The notes: a model not told the origin generated them from the sequence alone. A stretch of DNA of 64,000 nt from Mactra quadrangularis (GCA_025267735.1 CM046309.1:35067202-35131201), one strand, 5' to 3'. Positions 51,101-62,908 are shown, counted from the stretch's first letter. Translations and numbers: made by a program.

Positions 51101-54100
51101 CCAGTTTAAAATATATTTACTCATAAAATGACACAACACAAGTAATTTATACAAACTTTTCACACACACTACCCAATAATAATACTGTTTAAGCTAACTA
51201 CATGTATATACATAAAAAGATGCAATGTCAGAGTGCATATAAAAATGTTTTATAACTTTTATTCACATAGAAAATGTAGTTTAATTAGAATAATTTCATA
51301 TGCATTACCTTCTAAAACTTTTTTTGTAATTTTCTTTATTTAGACCAAGTAAACATACCTGCCTTCTAAAACTTTATGGTTCTACTTAAAGAATAGTTTC
51401 TTGATTTTACTGACCTCCACGTGATCCACGTTCGACCAAACAAATGCGAGCATTTCATGAGTGCAAATTATTTCATAACTAACTTACCTTGTTCACGAGC
51501 TGTAAGACCATCTTCATCACCAGCTTTCGGATCTGTAGGAGTAACTGTAAATAGAATAAAGTATTTAAAGTATTTACTTTATAAGATAGTATGTCTAATG
51601 AAAGACACAACGTTTCCATAAAATACGTGGGATTTGGAACTGTTGTTATAGCTGCATTAAGTAGCAAAAAAACTATAACAGCAAATATGCATGTTATGTT
51701 TTAGTTCAATAAGACGTGACAAAGAACAAAAACAAATCTTTTACATCTGGTAGATAAGTACAAATTCATAACTAAATAGTAGTGCTGATAAACACCGAAT
51801 TTAAATACGAATAGTTTTTCAACTACGGTCCCTAATTAACAAACCGTCAAAGGCATGTGATTCTTAGCTTTATAAGCTCCTAAAGCTCAACTGTTACACG
51901 TCATACATACATCTAGAACATGTTTAATTTCTACATGTATTCATATGAAGGACCCGCGAACATTATACATATAAAATTTGTACTCGATCATGGTACAACA
52001 GTTGTGCTTGACACTGTTTGCACAAGAAATTCACAATTCCATAGAACCACTTTTTTATTACAATATATAACAATTTTGTCAGCGAAGTTTGGTACAGCCT
52101 AAACCATATAGCGCCAGTCAGTTAAAATTGAAGTTACACCAGAAGCCTGTTCAATTGCCCTAAACGTTCCAAAACGTTCCGTAACGATACATTCGGAACC
52201 CCTCGGCCATTCGCTGCGAATAATCTAATCTAATAAAACAAATATACGATCGTTAAGGCAATGAGCGATGTTTCAAAATTTATGGAATAAAAACGAAACA
52301 TCACTCATTGCCTTAATGATTGTATATTTGTTTACTTCAACACCGGTAGTTTCAACATAGCGTCTAAATATATCCGAGATTATTCGCAGCGAATAGGGAG
52401 GAGTTCCGAATGTATCGTTACGGAACGTTTTGGAACGTTTAGGGTAATTGAACAGGCTACTGTATTTATTGCTACGCAGTAAATACAAAAGTCGTGACTA
52501 TTACTACTTGTATGAGCTTACCTCCACAATCTGCAGGTATTTCATCAGAATTATCAGGACATTGAGGTACACCATCACATTGTTCTATATCATATAAACA
52601 TGTCTTAAAATCATTACACATAAATCCTTTACCTTCCTCACACCGTATGATTACTAAAAATAGAAAATATCTTCTATAATATTATGTTAATAATTAAGTG
52701 TTTTTATGATGGCCTTGTTATTTGGCTGAAGACAGTAATTTAAAATGGTGGCATTTTTTCTTTGGAAAGAAAAACACGGCTTTATGAGTAAAACTTGGCC
52801 ATTATGAGATTCGGAACCAATCAAAATCCCTGAATCTCATAGCCGAGATGATGGAAGATATTTTGGCCATACAATGCTTGAATATTCTTAGACTAATCAT
52901 AGTTTATGACAAACTAAAATAATTAAGATAATTACTGTTTTACTCAAAGTTAGGCTAAATTTAAGGTGCTGAAAGTCGCTTTTCAACAATTTATCAATCA
53001 TATCGTGACAATTAGATTGATCCTATTAAATAGACAAATATTCCAATCATAATAAATCTTGACGTCAAACAAATTGCAACAAAAGTGTTTTTTGCGTAAT
53101 TCTACTGTCAAAAATAATATAGATAACCTGTAAAAACCAAAAAATCCAACCATAGGTTTTGAGGAAAATGGAATTTAATTACGTAAGGTGGCTGGAAACG
53201 TACACCATACACTCAAACATAATTATAATTATGTATAAAGTAAGCATTCAGACATTCATATATACATTCATCATAAACTCATACATGCATTCATACTAGG
53301 CTCATATATGCATTCATGCATAATCTCATACATACAGTCATACAAAAACACACACACATGCTTACTTTCATACAAAAATACTTTCATGTCTGATCTCATG
53401 CATACATTCACAGACACAGACATACATGCTAGTACAAACAGTGACGCTCATAAGTTAAATATGTCCTCTTGTTGCAGCTTTAGGAGTGATAATTTTATCA
53501 TATGTCTGAATTAACGATATAAGTTGCCCTTCTCATTAATCCAGGTAATTGGAAAATTAATTTGTTCAATGTAGCTAACCACTACTTTATTTCACATGGA
53601 ATTTTTTGACTGGTAGCAATGGTGCAATATAACTTGTCTGTTTAGTCTGACTTTAAACACAAAGAAACATATACAGTACCCACCAAAAGTTTGGAGACAG
53701 TTCACTTTGTAAGCCTACTACATAGGTTTTATCAAAAATTTGATAACCATTTATTTTGAAGTGCTTTTTAGTCCTGCTAATTTTTTTTGCTATGGTACCA
53801 TTTGTAGTTGGGACTACCAAAGTAGGTTAAAATCTATGTTATAGAAAAAAAATACATTGAATTTGGTTTTGAATGCTTTGGGATATCAGATGCTGAATTT
53901 TATAAATGTGATTCATTCAAGAAATTTGTTTTTATTAAATCATGAACCATATTAAATATATCAAAAATAATTATTTTACCTGTAACAATCATTGAAATTT
54001 TAAAATTTTGATAAATTTCATTTGTCGAATGTCTCCAAACTTTTGGTGGGTACTGTAATGTGTTCGATTTGAATTTGTTTTAATGGACATAATCAGATAC

Positions 54101-57100
54101 AAACATTTAACTTGTACTTTATCATGATAGAATATTTTGTTACTGGGAGTTTAACATCTATTTAATTGATAGTTCTAATAAGGGACTTTAGTCAGTTATT
54201 TCCCCTTGTATACTCTTCAAAATAGGTAGGTCTAATTAGTTAGATTACTCGGATTTTACCCTTACTTTTCAATGTTAATTTGCCAAATTTAATCTTAAAT
54301 AACTTTTTTGTATATCATTTCATTTGTTTGAAATTCAAGCTAATTGTTTTTAAGTTAAAGAACTATCTCAATCCCATCACTTACGTTAATATCTTCATTT
54401 ACAAGAAAGATATTATGTGAAATATTTTGTTACCCTTACATAGGAATTCAATGATAAAATCCGAGGATTCCAACTGTAAGGACCTACTTACCAATTGGAT
54501 TGCTTCAGATTTTATCAGGGAAAGATTACTGACTAAAGTCTCTAATTTTATAGCATGCAAATACCTAACAATGTATGCTCATAAACGCATTTGTACAAAT
54601 ATATTGTCATTATCATGCTCAAGTAAATTCTGTATAAACTAATCATTTTCTCCTGACGTTCGTTATTTCACATAAGCTTGAAAGAGCAAGTCTTACGACA
54701 CAGTTCACCTTCACGTATTTTCTGTGATTAATTAGTACTAGACCCCTATAACGAGCAACTATTTTTCTACATTATCACGTAAAATATCCTGACCGGATAC
54801 TCACAACACTGTATCTTTGTGAGTTTCAATAATAGGAAGTATGTTATCTTAACAAGTAAACTACATCAGGAATCAGGATGGACTTTCAATAGAAACAGAC
54901 TTGCCCCTATTATGACAGATTTACCAGCTGCATCAGAGACTTTTGAATATTATAAAATGCAATTATAGAAACTATAGTTCTTCTAAAAAATCATGGATTA
55001 GTTTGTTCATCATTGCGTGGAGGTTGTAGATTATCAGGCTGTTGAAAAAGCACTCTTATTGATAATTTTGTTGACGACACAGTTTTTCAGACAACATGGT
55101 ATTCACATTTAAGACTAGTACGTAGCAATGTTTATGTATGGTTCGTTCAAATTTCTAATTGCTTGTAATTGTTGAAAAAATGAAGTTGGTATATAGTATA
55201 AATTAATGGTAAAGTAAATAACCGTAAGTTTTCTGAAACAAAAAGTAGCGTTAAAACATTTCGAAAACGTCTTGTTAAGTTATTTGTATCTTTTTCGTGT
55301 CAAGTATTAATCAACCCAATATATACATGAAGTTGTTTAACTAGGTTAATTGTCAGTTGTTATAAACTTTCTCTTGTGCTAGTTAACCCTAACCTGGTCA
55401 ATCCCACATTTTTATGTGTCTGAACCCCTTTAATATGACAGCCATAGACTCACCCAGTAAAGGGATAAGAAACGAAGATAACACTTTTATTATACATGTA
55501 CTGCATTATAATAAAAATGGTTTCATTATTGTCAGTATATTATGGTTCCTTTCTCTTGGAATTACATTTAAATGAAAATCCTATAACGCTGTGAAACATT
55601 ATCCGTATAAATATATTTACAATATTTACAAGTGGGTGGGGTAATATTGTATGTATATAAGGAATTATAATAGTCCAGTCAATACAGCTTTTGACCTAGA
55701 CAAAATTGCAACAGAATATATAATTATACTATGCGAAAGACCATCAATACAATAACACACACCAAAAAGTTGCACTCCAAATAAAGAGGGGAAAGTGATG
55801 AAAAATGAATTTTAAATAATGCATTTTCTACTTATATTACAAGGCGCTGCAACGCTTCCGTACTTCTGTCCCGCAGTGAATATAGCTTTTGGGTCACAAA
55901 AAGTAATGGATGCCGGTAGTATTTTGCTTCTGAGTTGACTTTCCGATGTGAACATATACACCTATTTTTAATATATTTTATATATGACAGTAAATTAATC
56001 AAAAATACCGTTTTTGGTGACGACCTTGACAAATAGAAATATTTTACTACGGTAGCGCATTAGGACCAAAATTGATCATGTTTAGTGTTAAATTTGTGTC
56101 ACGATATTTTTGTTGTCTGAGTGCTGAGTACGAAACTTTAAACTCCGCAAATTAATGTTATCTCATAAAATTGTTTTAAAAAACGAGATGATAACCAAGT
56201 TAAGCTTAATTCACTTGATATATTATTTGTTTCATTTACTCATGAAAATAGCATCACACTATATATTTGAGCTTAAACGATTTTTTACTTTTTTGTGTAT
56301 GAGTTACGTATAGCTTTTCCTCCGTCATTATTTAAAATTATAAACTGTTGTTGGTTTTGTTGCGCCACCGTACTAACCTGTTTGACCAAAACATTGTCTT
56401 CAGGTCTGACAAAGTAAGGAAAGTCGAGAACGGGACTTGGCTAAATTAAAAAAAGTCCCAAGCTGTGTTTACTTCTCTCTCTTCCATGCATACCGTAATT
56501 GGATGCCTGACAGCTTTAACATCATTTACATTGTAAAATCAGTAATTTTAAAACTTCCAAGAACTTACACCGAGTTCAAAGAAGCCGTTCAAATATATAT
56601 AGACATCACAAAGGATGTAGACATCAAAACTGGCGAGAGATCATAATGCTCTATTGTTCATTATGAATTGGCCACACGAACAACCTCCCTTTGCAATAGT
56701 TTGCTACTAAAGTAGTCAATGCAACATCGTGCGTGCAAAATTAAAAGCTTGTTTTAAACATTTGACGCAATATGAAAGGACAACACAGTATTAAATCCAT
56801 GTGAGTAGGGATGTGAGTCTGTTAATGGAAATGTTCAGCCTGTAAAGACTAAGTTATAGTCTGTCCCTGAAGATATCTTAAAGTTATTCGATGACGGACT
56901 TGTGTGTTCAATCATTTGCACAGTGTTAAGATCTAGTTAAGCCTCTGATAGCGAAAATACCGACAGTGACAATGATCAAAAGCTAAACCTCAGGTTATAA
57001 AAAACAGAACGTAACTAAGTACATTCCGTAACAAATGTATACTGTTACAACATTTCATGTGTAAAAACAGTTACAAAAGTAACAAATGATATTTTAAATA

Positions 57101-60100
57101 TTTATTTATGTAATACCTATTATTCATCTGTATTACATACGTGTAGTAGCATGAACTACAACACTTGTTTGGAAGCATTTGTTGACTATTAAATCTGCTT
57201 TTGTAATCGATACACGAGAAGCTGATTCCAAAAATTCATAGTTTCAGGAATTGTGTTGGTACTTAAATCACATTAGTTCATTAAATGATAATTACATTCA
57301 TATCAATGACATTTAAACCCTTTTTAGACACATTTGTAGTAAACTAAAAGTTATCATCAATTATGATGTTTGAAAATTGTATACGATTTGATTCCAAAAA
57401 TTCGCACTTTTAGATATTATTTTAGTACTTTTATCCCAAAACTGAACAATTATGTCTCTTATTTATTATTGTTATACTAATTATAGTACAAGCACTAGTT
57501 ATAGTACAAACGCATGAAATATACATGTAAAGCAGATTCCAGATAAATGACTCGTTTTAAAATCTTTTTTGACACATTTATAAAAAAAAATCAAAAATGA
57601 CCTTTTTGAATTTTGTATTTAAAAAGAATTTGAATAATAAGTTGTATTTTTACAATTGTTTTCATTCGTAAATGATAATAGATAGTTATAAAGGGAGCTA
57701 ATCCAAAATGATTTTTCATTTGTATATGATAAAAGATAGTTGTAAAGGGAGCTAATCCACATTTTTGTTCATGTTTAACGTTTTTGTCCAAAAAAAGGAC
57801 TTTCCCCTCGAATTTTTGAGTGCAACTTTTTTTTGGATATTACTATGAATACGAACTTTCATATGGTACAAAAATAAATTCTGTTGCAATTTTGTCTAGG
57901 TTAGCCTATTTTTAGCTGTATTGACTGGACTATAATACATTATAACCAAATAGACTATAATTGTATATTCCCGACATTAATTTTACTAGTATAGGAAACA
58001 TTTTGGCGTAAAAAACCACACAACTTTTAACATCTGATAAAGGCAAATGAATAACCACTTTGTCAAAATACAAATATTTTATGAGGAAATTTCTCCAAAA
58101 ACAGATACTCTTAAACTCTCGACCATAAGTACACTTTCCGGTTGATTTTTTTCCCTTTTTTCTGAAATCGATACACATATATAAATGACAAAAAAAATAA
58201 AACCTTTTGTTGCAATTTGTTTGACGTCAAGGAGCATATTATGCTAACTTTAGTCGCCTAAACATATACAATAACAACACAATAACCAATGAGCTTAAAA
58301 TATTTCATTAAGAAATGAGACTATCTTACTACATGCATCTTTATCCTCATCGGAGTTATCAGAACAATCCTGTGTTTTATCACATCTCCAATTTAATGGT
58401 ATACATTTACCATCACCACATTGATGTGAGGCTGCTGGATCACATGGTGCTAGAATAGAACATATATGTTTTAAATGGTTTCTATGGTTACATAACTCAA
58501 TCACTTCTAATATTCATGACTCGATTATTTAATTTAGATGCTTTAGATACGTCTAACATTTTGGTATAAATTAACCATTCACAATGTCTTATGCAAACAA
58601 GCACAGGTCTCGGGTATGTTTGAGAACAGAACAGAACATATATTTTATTAATAAGGACTTAAATATGTACATATTTATCATCCATACACAAATTTTACAT
58701 CATATAAAGGTCATACAAAGTTAAATACATATTTTTTTATGTATTACAAGAAAAAAGAAAGAAGGTGAAAAAACAACATCATAATACGTATATCATAATT
58801 ATAGACTGTCTAGATTTCATGATTTATAATATTTTTTTCTAATTTTTAAGACACAGTGTAAATAGTTTATCAGTTGTTTTACCAATTGTTCATCGTTTGA
58901 AGATAATAAGTCAATCAATTTTTGCATGCTTGGTCTATTATAATAATATCTAGGTATATAACGTTTTCTTAACACATTGTACACAGAGTATTTAAATAAG
59001 AAATGGTACTCGTCTTCAACTTGCCCTGAATTGCATAATTGACAAACTCTGTCAGCTCTCTCAACTCTATTCCGTCCATATCTTTTTGTTTCTATATACA
59101 AACAATGTGTTGAAGTTCTAAACTTAGTTATCACACTACGATCAGTTTTACTCAGTTTATTGAGATACAATTCATATTCAAAGTCACATTTTAAATATTT
59201 ATATACTGTCAATATGGAGCTAAACAGAGACAACATATAAAATATAAATGTTAGGTATGACCCTATATCGATATAGCTGCTAGTGAAAATATATATACAT
59301 GCATTTCATTTTCAGACAAACAATATTGATATACAGATGCCACTCAATAACAATATCGATATATATATATCGAAAATATATACATGCATTTCATACATGC
59401 AAACAATATTGATATGCAGATGACACTCAATAACAATTAGTTTTAGCTATCACAAATGCTAGCATATTAATATACACATCAAGATGCAACTGGTAAAAGT
59501 GAAGGTAAGTCAAACCTAGACAACTATCAATTAGAAATTTAATTTTTATTACTTACATTTAGGTGATGTTGATGCCGATGTTGTGGCATTTGTTCTCTGT
59601 GTTGTTGGTTTGACAGTTGTAGGTGTTGTGGTTGTGCGTGGAGGGGTTTGTGTTTGATCTGTAACAGTGGTTGATCGTGTTGTTGTTGGAGTGTTTGTTG
59701 TCTTTGTTGTTGGTGGTTTGGTGGTAGTGGTAGTCTTTGTTGTAGTAGGGGGCGTGTTTTTTGTGGTGCTGGGCGTAGTTGTTGTAGGAGGTGCGGCTGT
59801 TGTAGTTGTTGTTTGTTGGGTTGTTGTGGTAGACTTCGTTGTTGTAGGGGGCGTGGTTGTTGTTGGTAGTGGTGTTGTTGTTGTAGTTCTCGTGGTTGTT
59901 GTGGTGGGCGTAGTTGTAGTCTTAGTCGTGGTGGGAGTGGTTGTTGTTGTAGTTGGTGGTTGTGTAGTTGTGGTAGTTCGCGCAGTTGTTGTGGTAGTAG
60001 GCGTGGTCGTAGTAGTTGTGGGCGTGGTAGTTGTTGTAGTGGAAGTGGTTGTTGTAGTCGATGTTGTTGAAGGCGCTGGAGTTGGCAAGAATGGACTGTC

Positions 60101-62908
60101 ACTACAACTTATCGTGATTAGTGGAGACGACGATGTTTCTGAAAAAATAATAACGTTTGTGTAAATGAAACATGAATATAAAGCTATAATGTAAGACAAA
60201 AATATAACTCCTAGAACATGCCAGATGAAACATGAAGAATTTAAAATATTTTTAATTCGGCATTACAAGCAAAGCTCTACATGATTTTATAATTCGAATG
60301 TAAAGTATCACCGACAGAACAAGTTAAGCCTAAATGGAGAATTTAGTGACATACTCTAATATGAGTTTTCCAAAATTGAATACATATTAAAAGAGAGATT
60401 CATATTCAAAGATATACTAATTGCTCATGATAAATTGTGCATGTAATGAAATTTTCTAAATTGTAAGATCTAACAAGAATTTGCCAATGAGATGCCATTC
60501 GGTCGAAGAATTTTACAAATATTGCCCATTATTGAATTAGTCTTTGAATAACGTTTTCAGCCTTGTTTGATGAAATTCAAACCAAAAGAACCAAATAATT
60601 TTGGTATCTAAAGTGTTTAAGACAAATATTGAATGTAGTCCACACGTAAAGCACAACACGTCGTTATGAACGATGCCAAGTAGTACCCGTTCGCCACAGA
60701 AGCTTGCAGTCAACACATTGTGCGTAATAAAGTGGAAGAAATAGTTGTATACGTACCAGAAGACGGGTCTGAAAAATAAAATAAAAACCTGAAGAAGTTA
60801 TATCCAAGTTATGGTATACAAGAAACATATACAATTATGATACAAGATAATGGAATTTGTGTAGCAGGATAAAGATTTTATATGTTCAAGAGAGATTAAC
60901 CGTTATAAGGTTTTTTGTTCTATTCAATAAATTAAAATGATATTAATAAATGTCGTAAGATTTACTGACACTACCCATTCGGAACTCTTCGCTCATTCAC
61001 CGCGAACAACTTATTATTTATTCAATGAACGGTCAATGTGTTTCGAATGTAAAACTACCCTGAATTTGTATAAAAAGATAGTATGATTACAATTTTTTAT
61101 TTAAGTATTAAGTCAATGCCGTTGGAACCGTTGTGTGCATACTTTCTATCTACCTCAGAGATGGAGGAAAAAAGGTCCAACGAGCGTAAAGGCAGCAAAC
61201 TTGTCATTTATGACCAAATCATTAGAATTAATGGTTCAGGCACATTCATCTTAAGCTTAGTATATATTGGTAACACATCAGAAATAATTTAATAAATAAA
61301 GTATCGCATGCATCAAATATGTATTGTTAGTGGAATCAAAAGTGGCAGACACGGTCTCAAGTGAAAAACACAATGTATGAATTTCTTTGACTCGGAATCG
61401 TGCCGGCCGTCTATGGCTGGAATAGTGTCATTCTATGTTTATACGTATAAGTCAGACAACTAATTACTTAAATGTAACATATAGATTTGACACACACTTA
61501 TAACACCATCAACTACTAATCTCCTAACCCCTAAAGCGAGGAGAAGTCTTGACAAACACGTTTTTTCATAAAGAATGATGTTGGGCAAGGAACTTGAGAG
61601 CTTCTCTTTATCATGGAATGTAGCAAACCAATACGCACGAATGACGAGGTTATTTGAATACAGAAACCTGTGGAGATGCAAGCTCAAATAACGATGATAT
61701 GGTGGCATTCATTTAAACAGGGGTCAATGCTATTTATACTTGTTAGCATCGTAGTCACTATAAATTGTATATTGGGTTTAGCATGCAGTATAATGCACAA
61801 TTTCGAGTACATTTTTGATTTCGAATGAAAAAATAAATGGTAGTAAGAAGGCGAAAGTTTGCATTGAGATACTCCTATATTGCTATGCTATAACCGATGG
61901 TTATGTTATAGCCGAGTGTATGATATAACCGAGTATGTCATAACCAACATTCACGGTATTTTGACTCTTCCATTACATGCTTTGTTGTCAAGAGAAAAAT
62001 GAGATGCATAATTTTGATAATTTTTGTCATTTACATAAGGTGAAAATATAATTATATATTTAACAAGTATTGTGACGACATGCCAAGACGTAAAGTGCCA
62101 GATAAACCATTTGTATGAAAAATAAAACATGAAATGCGGAACAAACCACAAAAGAACTAAGCATGCTAAATATTACTTTTTGCTAAAGATGATAATGCTA
62201 TCTTAAAGAATCTTGAGCTACAGACAAACCCCATTCTTGTTCACGGGTCCCAGCTATCCAGTGTTCATGGTGGTGTTTGCTAATGGTCAATGCACATAAA
62301 CTGTAATGACTGTTGACAACTTTGGTGACCTTAAGCTAAAATTATATAATTCAAACCTAACTTGCCAAAAATTGTTTAGGCTATAACCTGCTCAATGTGA
62401 ATTCCTAAGAAGCATCAACGAGTGGAATAGCAAACCGATCAACATCACATACTGCCATTCACCTGAGGAGTTAAGGTCTAACACTAGAGCCCTGCCTTCT
62501 CAACAGTAACTCCATACCATATTGTATTTAGTTTTTAATTTTTACATTGTATATACTACTGTTTTATTGGACATTAACAGTTTTTACAGGTTATTACAAC
62601 ACTCCAGTACCAGGATTGATCACCTCGCATGGAAGAAGGAGACTATATAAATTTAGGGTTAGATCAACAATAGGAACGCTAACAAATAGAAGCAGTGTGT
62701 TCAATATGAAACACAGGGAGGAATAGGAGAAAGGACAAGCATGCATCATTCCAGGGTTTTTTTTCATGCCAGGCATAAAATGTAATGTATATATCACCAC
62801 ACGATTGTTCATCTTCTCCATTAGGACAATCAACATATCCATCACATTCCCACGATATTGGTATACATGATGTATCCAAACATTGAAATTGTGCTTCATT
62901 ACAGTTAC
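44854..62908 (-). CDS. LDLa/mucin single-pass receptor, 3' part of gene (9 exons)
   Basis: Exons read on the minus strand: 62908-62798, 60768-60757, 60138-59557, 58449-58330, 52653-52522, 51544-51488, 50488-50404, 45679-45671 and 45100-44854. All introns are GT-AG and every junction keeps frame, giving 1,355 nt and 450 codons plus stop. Domain order is LDLa, Thr-rich mucin-like stretch, LDLa, LDLa, short acidic stalk, one transmembrane helix, and a cytoplasmic tail of about 90 residues containing NPIY, an NPxY-type clathrin-adaptor/PTB signal. LDLa modules are six-cysteine calcium-binding ligand modules, so a cell-surface endocytic or adhesion receptor is inferred. No start codon or signal peptide is in the window; the gene continues beyond 64,000. 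The ligand is unknown, and I cannot assign it to a named LRP or LDLRAD orthologue. An AATAAA lies at 43964-43959, about 0.9 kb past the stop. Confidence 0.85.
45671..45679 (-). CDS. 9-nt microexon in the cytoplasmic tail
   Basis: Nine nucleotides (GAATAAAGG) lie between a textbook acceptor (TTTTATTTTCATTGCAG) and a textbook donor (GTAAGTC). In phase they add N-K-G after the tryptophan of the juxtamembrane segment. Skipping them leaves the tail in frame, so inclusion may be regulated. Confidence 0.7.
46470..48445. repeat. 24-bp satellite, about 82 units
   Basis: Unit GTATGTAACAAGATTCAATT plus AAGT, with variants at CC/TC/TA and A/C positions. It lies in the intron between the 9-nt microexon and the transmembrane exon of the receptor gene. 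Long minus-strand frames (SCYIHLIE repeats) are by-products of the 24-bp period. Confidence 0.97.
48446..49974. other. intron, nothing recognised
   Basis: A/T-rich intron of the receptor gene. The 122-codon plus-strand frame at 49378 is rich in Ile, Leu and Tyr as expected by chance at this composition. Confidence 0.5.
49975..50165 (+). mobile_element. truncated SINE (family 1)
   Basis: The tRNA-like head contains GGGTTCGATTCCCGGGTGGG, then CATACTTTCGTGGAGCTTGG and GTCAGTCATTGACGAAAG. The 3' end is missing. It is in the intron before the receptor's tail exons, antisense to that gene. Confidence 0.7.
50404..50488 (-). CDS. Transmembrane exon of the receptor (85 nt)
   Basis: Encodes about 21 hydrophobic residues ([20 protein letters not shown]) followed by the basic stop-transfer segment YWKRTKN, as in type I membrane proteins. 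Acceptor TGTATTTCAG, donor GTAAGT, phases 1 and 2. Confidence 0.85.
50576..50875 (-). mobile_element. full-length SINE (family 2)
   Basis: The minus-strand head has a tRNA-like A-box region (GCGGAGTTGGTAGCG) and a B box (GGGTTCGAATCCC), and the tail ends ACGGCGTTAAACCCAATAGA followed by AAATAAATAAAT. The head differs from family 1 but the tail is shared. Confidence 0.75.
51488..51544 (-). CDS. Juxtamembrane stalk exon of the receptor (57 nt)
   Basis: A 57-nt exon, phase 1 at both ends, with acceptor TTCTATTTACAG and donor GTAAGT. It encodes a short acidic, proline-containing linker ([12 protein letters not shown]) ending in REQ, directly before the membrane helix. No cysteines and no known domain. 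Confidence 0.75.
52144..52458. mobile_element. foldback MITE, best-preserved long copy
   Basis: 315 bp with inverted ends of about 60 bp (AGCCTGTTCAATT.CCCTAA, ACGATACATTCGGAA) and a second internal inverted repeat (GCAATGAG.GATGTTTC). It lies just 5' of the juxtamembrane exon. Confidence 0.85.
52522..52653 (-). CDS. LDLa exon 3 of the receptor (132 nt)
   Basis: A third LDLa module with the pattern [15 protein letters not shown] and a C-PDNSDE calcium-binding motif, ending PADCG. The acceptor is CTATTTTTAG and the donor GTAAGC; both ends are in phase 1. It is separated from LDLa exon 2 by a 5.7-kb intron carrying a 2.3-kb inverted-repeat element and a mariner-like MITE. Confidence 0.9.
53240..53440. 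repeat. degenerate CATTCATACATG simple repeat
   Basis: Irregular ATACATTCATAC and CTCATACATGC motifs. Confidence 0.6.
53674..54055. mobile_element. Tc1/mariner-like MITE with TA target duplication
   Basis: A 382-bp element with 26-bp perfect terminal inverted repeats beginning CAGTACCCACCAAAAGTTT, flanked by TA on both sides (53672-53673 and 54056-54057). No coding capacity. It sits in the intron between LDLa exons 2 and 3. Confidence 0.85.
55670..57933. mobile_element. 2.3-kb DNA element with long inverted repeats
   Basis: Terminal repeats start ATAGTCCAGTCAATACAGCT at both ends, and inverted similarity continues inward (ACCTAGACAAAATTGCAACA; AAAAGTTGCACTC...GAGGGGAAAGT), so the arms are about 150 bp. 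A 69-codon frame at 56437-56646 ([15 protein letters not shown]) may be a gene relic but I do not recognise it. Confidence 0.7.
58330..58449 (-). CDS. LDLa exon 2 of the receptor (120 nt)
   Basis: A complete LDLa module: six cysteines, [14 protein letters not shown] in the middle and the canonical C-SDNSDE calcium-binding motif near the end. The acceptor is TTCTATTCTAG. I chose the donor at GTAAGA (after TGT A) over the nearby GTAGTA because only it keeps the sixth cysteine; it is in phase 1 and joins the next exon in frame. Confidence 0.9.
58617..59236 (-). mobile_element. 5'-truncated non-LTR retrotransposon (LINE) 3' end
   Basis: The open frame 59236-58817 (139 aa) carries the LINE C-terminal signature: [12 protein letters not shown], then [13 protein letters not shown] and a C-terminal YKS, as in the zinc-knuckle tail after the reverse transcriptase of Jockey/I-like elements. 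The expected cysteine after HFLF is replaced (KYS). About 200 nt of A/T-rich 3'UTR follow, ending in a TTCTG-type repeat at 58617-58636. It is inserted in antisense-free orientation, the same strand as the host receptor gene, in the intron between the mucin exon and LDLa exon 2. Confidence 0.75.
59288..59440. repeat. about 90-bp unit repeated twice, AT-rich
   Basis: AAATATATACATGCATTTCA and CAAACAATATTGATAT occur twice, with ACACTCAATAACAAT after each. Confidence 0.7.
59557..60138 (-). CDS. Thr-rich mucin-like exon of the receptor
   Basis: A 582-nt exon, phase 1 at both ends, with about 193 codons. After a short lead ([14 protein letters not shown]) it is nearly all Thr with interspersed Pro, Ala, Ser, Lys and Arg, as expected of a heavily O-glycosylated extended stalk. 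The acceptor TTTTTTCAG and donor TGTAAGTAA are strong. The repeat is ACN-rich and low in complexity, so length polymorphism is likely. The long valine-rich reading frame on the plus strand and the Gln/Leu-rich minus-strand frame here are shadows of it. Confidence 0.85.
60757..60768 (-). CDS. 12-nt microexon of the receptor
   Basis: A 12-nt segment lies between a strong acceptor (TTTTATTTTTCAG on the minus strand) and a donor GTACGT. It starts and ends in phase 1, encodes about four residues (D/P-S-S plus split codons), and joins the upstream LDLa exon to the mucin exon without a frame change. Skipping it would also keep frame, so it could be an alternative cassette. Confidence 0.6.
60769..62797. 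other. intron between LDLa exon 1 and the 12-nt microexon
   Basis: No further exon found. A diverged foldback-family fragment lies at about 60975-61060 (CATTCGGAACTCTTCG). Confidence 0.5.
62798..62908 (-). CDS. LDLa exon 1 of the receptor (111 nt)
   Basis: Reading from phase 1, the exon gives a full LDLa module with cysteine spacing C-x6-C-x4-C-x6-C-x5-C-x8-C and the acidic DGYVD and NGEDEQS segments typical of the calcium-binding half. The acceptor is TGTGTCAG at 62909, with a poor pyrimidine tract. The donor GTGATA directly follows the last cysteine codon plus one G. The 5' 48 nt of the exon and 12 nt of intron form the unit of the 60-bp tandem array just upstream, so acceptors at 62968 and 63028 could add 20 or 40 in-frame residues. 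The module is certain; which acceptor is used is not. Confidence 0.85.

Noticed and set aside
59667..60164. 165-codon plus-strand frame rich in valine
   Set aside because: Complement of the Thr-rich mucin exon; the splice sites and phase support only the minus-strand Thr frame.
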